Part shown: one piece after another, positions 53,501-59,500 of the stretch | Numbering within the stretch: the first letter of the stretch is position 1 | Layout: each line of letters opens with the position of its first letter | Source of the DNA: Yponomeuta sedellus | Lineage: Eukaryota; Arthropoda; Insecta; Lepidoptera; Yponomeutidae | DNA: 64,000 nt | NCBI GenBank assembly: GCA_934045075.1 | Contig: OW203736.1 | Coordinates: 22,793,805 to 22,857,804, forward strand | Direction: 5' to 3' | Made by a program: the position numbers and the translations under genes | The notes under the pieces: model-generated | Databases searched by the model: none | What the model was told of the DNA's origin: nothing | The model's input: only the letters and a program-made list of their open reading frames with translations

Positions 53501-56500
53501 TTCATTTTTATATTATAGAAGAAGAGCAGGTTACGTGCCCTATACTTGTGGAATGCAATAAATTATTGAGTATTGAGTAAAAGAAGTAAGTAGGTATGTA
53601 TGAACTATGAATAAAATTAGGAGTATTTTACGCTAACGAGTGTAAAAGGATGAATGGAAGCCCTACACTACAAGAGCGGAACGGGTACCCAAGGTGGAAG
53701 AAGTGGATGGAAGTGCAGAGTGTTCGTCAAGACACAATCATGTTTTGATCTGGCGCATGTGCCCGACCGCCGCACTTATGTTATGACAACATGGCGCAGA
53801 GATCCCTCGATTTAAAACTTTCCTAAAGCGGACATTCAAGGCGTGTTTGAACAAATACTGCGGGTTCCGTGTTGTGCATGTACACGAAAATACACAGATT
53901 ATATTACGAAGGTTGAAAACTGCTATAAAGTTAGCTGCGTGGTTTTATCAAAGGGAGGCTAGCTCTTCCCTCAGAACAATAACTAAAGCTTATAATATCT
54001 GCTTAAATTATTGTTCTGAGGCTCTTCCCTAAGCGAAAGCAAACATTTTTTAACTATGTGCTGGATGAATGAATTGGTTAAACGTGCTAGAATAAGTCAA
54101 GAACTTGATGGACATTATGGATATCCGTAATTTAACGATTTATTTTATTTATTTATTTTATTTATTTAGAACACAAAACAGATTACAGACAGATTTACCA
54201 AATTGACATACATTTACATTATAGATCAGATCTAGCCTATAACCCTAAACTTGTGTACCTAGCATGCACTTAGAGTAACTAGATTAGACTGAAAACTTAT
54301 ATTAATTTATTTTAATCTCTCAGTGTGCCCTGAGAGCGCCACGGATAGCTTTTATAAATACGTGAAATTTATGAAAAATATCGATGTCCACATCTGTGTT
54401 GCCTGCCACCAGATCATTATAAGTACGACGCATCCTAACAATGGGGTTGTAAAAAGAAGTATTATTTTTGTAAGTTTCTAAAGGGAAAAGTAGAGGTTTG
54501 CGACTGCGATATCTAATATTAAAATTTATCTGAGACAGGAGAGAGGGAGAATCTATCTTCGAATGAACAATTTTGTGAAGGAAAGTTAGATCGTGTTGCT
54601 TACGACGCAGCTCCAGAGAAGTTACATTGAATTTTAGTAGTCTATCCTTATAGTGTGGAACTGAGCGTCCACAATTAAGTCTATAGCATAATATTTTTAA
54701 GCATTTCTTTTGCACTTTTTCTATGGTTTCAATATGTGTTGAGTAAAACGGGGACCATATGGGGCAGGCGTATTCCAATATACTTCGGACTAGACTATAA
54801 TAGAGATACAAAATACTGAAAGGCTTTTTGAATCCTTTTGTAGCCCGTAATACGAAACCTAGCAATTTATTAGCCCTGTTCACTATATAGTGTATCCGTT
54901 TTTAAATGGCAAAACGAGTAAACAAACATGGCTGACCAATAAATTGTGACATTTCATAGTGTTGCTGAAATTACTGAATGAATGACGGATTTCATTATTG
55001 AATGAATGGAATGAATGAAGTTTAAGTCATAAAATAATCAAAATGATTATGTAATATTAGTATCGCAATCCATCTGCTACACTGAACTCGACCCATATAC
55101 CTACAAACTGGGACAAAAAAATTTAAGAAAATTCCGCTAATAAATATTGGCGGTAATGCTATCTCCTCAATAAAGAGTTCTTAAGATCATTATGGGGAAA
55201 AGTAGAATGAAAAATGTGTTGAACATTAAAGATGTTTGACCATTTAAAATGGGGGTTTGTGCTGCAAAAGATGTTATTTTTAGTTTTTTTTACACTATTC
55301 TCTGTATTACGTACAGGCAGCGACATCTGGCCGAAGTAGATTGCATCACTTACAGCCCCGACTACCTACTTTGCAGTTAGGTTCTTTTTTTTACATCGGA
55401 AATCGCTGTACCCACATGATTATACTATTTTTATTTTTAATGCACTAACCCGTGCTAAGGACAATTTTAAAAAACCTATTTAGAGGCAAAAAATTCGTTG
55501 GTGCATTAAAAAAATAAAAATAGTATAATGACTTGGAGATATTTAGAAAATCTCATCTGGCAACCGTGGCTACAGCAACGTGAAAAAAACTTCTTGCTGC
55601 TGGCTCGGCTGATCCACTGGCAGTTTTGTATACCGCTTTAAAACTGACAGAATTTCAAGCATGCTCGAAGAATCAACGGTATAACCCACAGAGTAAAATT
55701 AAAAAAAAAATATCACCGTATTTTGGGGAGATGTAGTTGCTGTCTATACCGTTGGCTCGCAGAAAATAAAAACTGCGGTAAAGAAAACTGGTGGCTCGCT
55801 AATGAAACACCCGCTTAACATGCAAGGTTTTAGTAAAAAAATCAATCAAACTTTAATTCTTTATTCAATACCCACCGCAATTCCTACTCTATTTTGTTAT
55901 TTTTATTATTCCGGTGCTATGTGCACTTCTTAAATAACATAACAGCGCAATTTCGTTCATTCGTTCTTTCATTCACCTCATACAACCGCATCCCAACACT
56001 AAAAAAAATGACAAACTAATCTGTGTAGTTTTGCTAACCTGTGATCAGAAAATCAGTGTATTTAGAATTTCGGCAAAAAATCATAGTTTTAATCACAAAT
56101 TCAGCCAGTTTTCGGTTAAATATGATGCTCCTGTGTCTTAACTAGTGTCTACAACTAAATGTGGTAACATACATCGAGTGATGCTTCCGGAATTCGTGTT
56201 TTGTGGTCGAGTGAGGTTTGTTTACTCGTTTTGCCATTTAAGAACGGATACACTGTATATTCATAGTGATCCTTAAATGATAACTGTTCATCAAATAGAA
56301 CCCCCAGGTCTTTGATGACTGACTTGCGATTAAGGGTCACATTGGATAAAGCGTAGTTGATTTCTGATCAAAGATCAGGGATAAGCTGAATAAAATGCAG
56401 GTATAACTACTTTTATCATTTTGATAATAAAGAATTAGTCGTTGTTTATTTTCTTTGACGTTCTGAGTGCGGCTGAGTGCTCCCATTTTTTTAACTCTAT

Positions 56501-59500
56501 GTTAATTTTTTTGGTTGTCGCCGTTAGGTCCGGGCATGGGCAGCCCGGTACCAGAGAAAGGGAAAGGCAACTGAGGTGACTATCTACCACCACTGGACGT
56601 TGTGAGCAGATGTTACTTATCAGAAAGCTATTTTATGCAATGGAGACGGCCAAAATATCAGTTTGTGGGATTGTGATCAGTATTGATTACGTAGAAATTC
56701 TATATATTGGCCCAAATAAACGATGCTCATTTACGCGTGGACTCCAACATCCAAATTAGCGTTAATTTCTTAAAACATGCATCATCAATCTGTCGCTACC
56801 CACTGCTACGTAATGGCATTCATTGTTATCCCTCTCGCCAATCACGTCAATGGATTCTCTGTCGAGGTAAGAGTATTATTATTATCATCCGACCACGCAT
56901 CGAGCTGCCGGGTGATGCACTGACAGTTCTCAGCATTACTTAGGTGAACATAAAGAGACCCGGCCACTGCTAGGCACACGCCTTCTCTAAGAGACATAAT
57001 ATGGGGTTAATCACCACGCGTGCCCACCGGGGATTGACGATTGCAAGCGCTGAGATAAGTGAATAACGCTTAAGTTTCCTCACAATGTTTTCTAAGGAAC
57101 GCTGCTACATGCTGGTTTTGGAATGGAGGAGCTCAGGTTACCTGCGCACGTATGGTGAGCTTCTTGTTGTCGGTGGAGAGCAGGTCTCGCACGTCCTCGA
57201 GGTAGAGCTCGACGTAGGAGCAGCAGACGAGGTGCGTGAGCGCGGCCGAGGCGGCCTCGATGTGCGCCCACATCTGCCGGAAGCAGCGCGGCACCACGCC
57301 GTCGTCGCCGGCCGCGCCCAGCATCGTGTGCGTCTTGCCGGTGCCCGTCTGCCCGTACGCGAACACGCACCCGTTGAACCCCTCCAGCACCGACGACACC
57401 AGCGGCCGCACCTGGGGGACCACTCACATTACACCAGACCCGGGCCGCGATCCTATTAGTGCACCACGGCCGGGTCGCGTCACGTGTTTTACGCGATTGA
57501 CGCCTAGAAGATAAACTTGAAGCTGCAACCGAATGAAATCGTCGCGATATTGCACTATTACCTACTGCGTCTGATAAGTGAATTATCAAGCCGCTGAGCC
57601 AATAACTATGAGCTTTTGTTTATGGATTGTATCATCGAAATAACACATAGACGTGTAAAGTTTCGTTTCCTCGATAAGTATTTATAGCTATTTCAATTTA
57701 GTTCCAATTTGGATGAAAATAAAATTAGGACCAACGTTAAATGTGTGCATTTAATACTAACACATGGACACTATTAAAAATGTATACTTATTCTATATCG
57801 ACACTGAAAAGATGGTTTTCAGGTTTTACATTATTGTTTTATAATGTGAATTAGCTATTCAAATTATCATACTTCGTGTTTCATTATTATCGACAGTATC
57901 AAAAATGCTGCTGTGTAATGAATTAACGGCAGTGTCATAAATATCTAGATATAAAATCTTTGGATGAAGTATTTTCTATTTTCGTCAAAGATAACCAGAC
58001 CTGCGATCTTCAAATCGATGAATCACAAAAACCAAATCGGTGTCAAGTTCAGTGCGCACTGCGACGGCCTTGACTCGACTCATGATCACATAATAGCGCA
58101 TAATGTCGAATGTATCAGCGAACAAAAGGGAATAATTAAGAATTAGTGAGTTTCCTTGAACATGAACATGCGGCTCGCCGCTGCAGTTGTCGCCACGCGC
58201 CGCCGACGACGAGGCGAATAGGCGATATTGATGCGATGCTCAGCGGCCACAATGATAGCCCATTTGTTATATTGACACAAGCAGTTAGCACCGGCCAAGC
58301 GTAGGACGACCTTTTGTTCAGTCAGTTCTGCTTTGCTAAGCATGTAACCTTGCCATTTTTTGTAAATATGTTATTCAAATAGGACATATTTCCGGCACTT
58401 AACATGTGTGTGGGTTGCAGGAAACTCGCTAAGCCGAAGTTTTGTAGTTTTGTAGTAAACTGCACTTGAATACAGCGGCGTTTATTTAGAGATCGCCTGA
58501 GCTTATGCAATAGAAAGTCAACCACCAATTCACGAAACATCCAAGTCGCGTGCCGCGCAACCCGCTCGTGGATGAGCTGCTACCAAGAGCATTGTCTCTT
58601 GGTTTCAATTTAGCGACGTGTTTCCGTGACATTTGCAGTTTCTTTGATAGTGATGGTTGAAGTGCGGCTATGACCACACGCTCCCGTGCTCCCGGCTGGA
58701 ATGCGTCAAGCCACTCAAGCCGCACGGCACGAGTCATCTCGCGCGCACGTGGGTGTTCGTAATTAGCATTTTTTTCGCGACACAAGCAAAGCGGGGCGTG
58801 TGTCACTTCTATTTATTTTACTACTCTCGTGCGATTTGACGCCGCCGGGCTAATTTCACCAGATTTTCAGCCCCGGTCGGCAGCTAACTAAACTATATAG
58901 GTAGACCATAATGTACATCACGCCGCCGCCAACTCATTAAATCAGCTGTCCTATTCAAAGTCTAGGAATTTATTAGCCTCCGGCATTCGATTACATATAT
59001 GACAAGCCTTTAGTTATAATACAGCTTTTTCTAAGACGTTTGACCGCTTGGTCGCTTCATTATTTAAAGGCTGTATGAAGAGTCGTCATTTAGTGCGAAT
59101 TTAAATAATTATACACAATCGTGTCGATTAATGCTCATAGTGTCAAATCCTACGAATAAAAAAACAGTCACTGGTCAAAGCCAAGTCAAGTCAAAACACA
59201 CAAAGTCATTCTGCACGACCGAAGATGAATAAAGGCACTGATGTGGGTGTACCTAACCTACTTACAAATGAGATTACCCTAGTCCGGCCTGCAAGTGTAG
59301 GTATCTCTAGGCACGGAGTGTTTTATCCGTATGTTTAGGTACATAAATGTACAATAATGCTGCCAAACTGTGTGGACTCACCATCTCATCGTAGATTGTC
59401 TGTGTGTCCGCGGTCTCGTCGTAGGCGGCATCGTAGGTGAAGAGCTTGTCCTGCCCGCGCGGGTTCAGCACCTGCACCGCCCCGCGCTCGCTCGACACGC

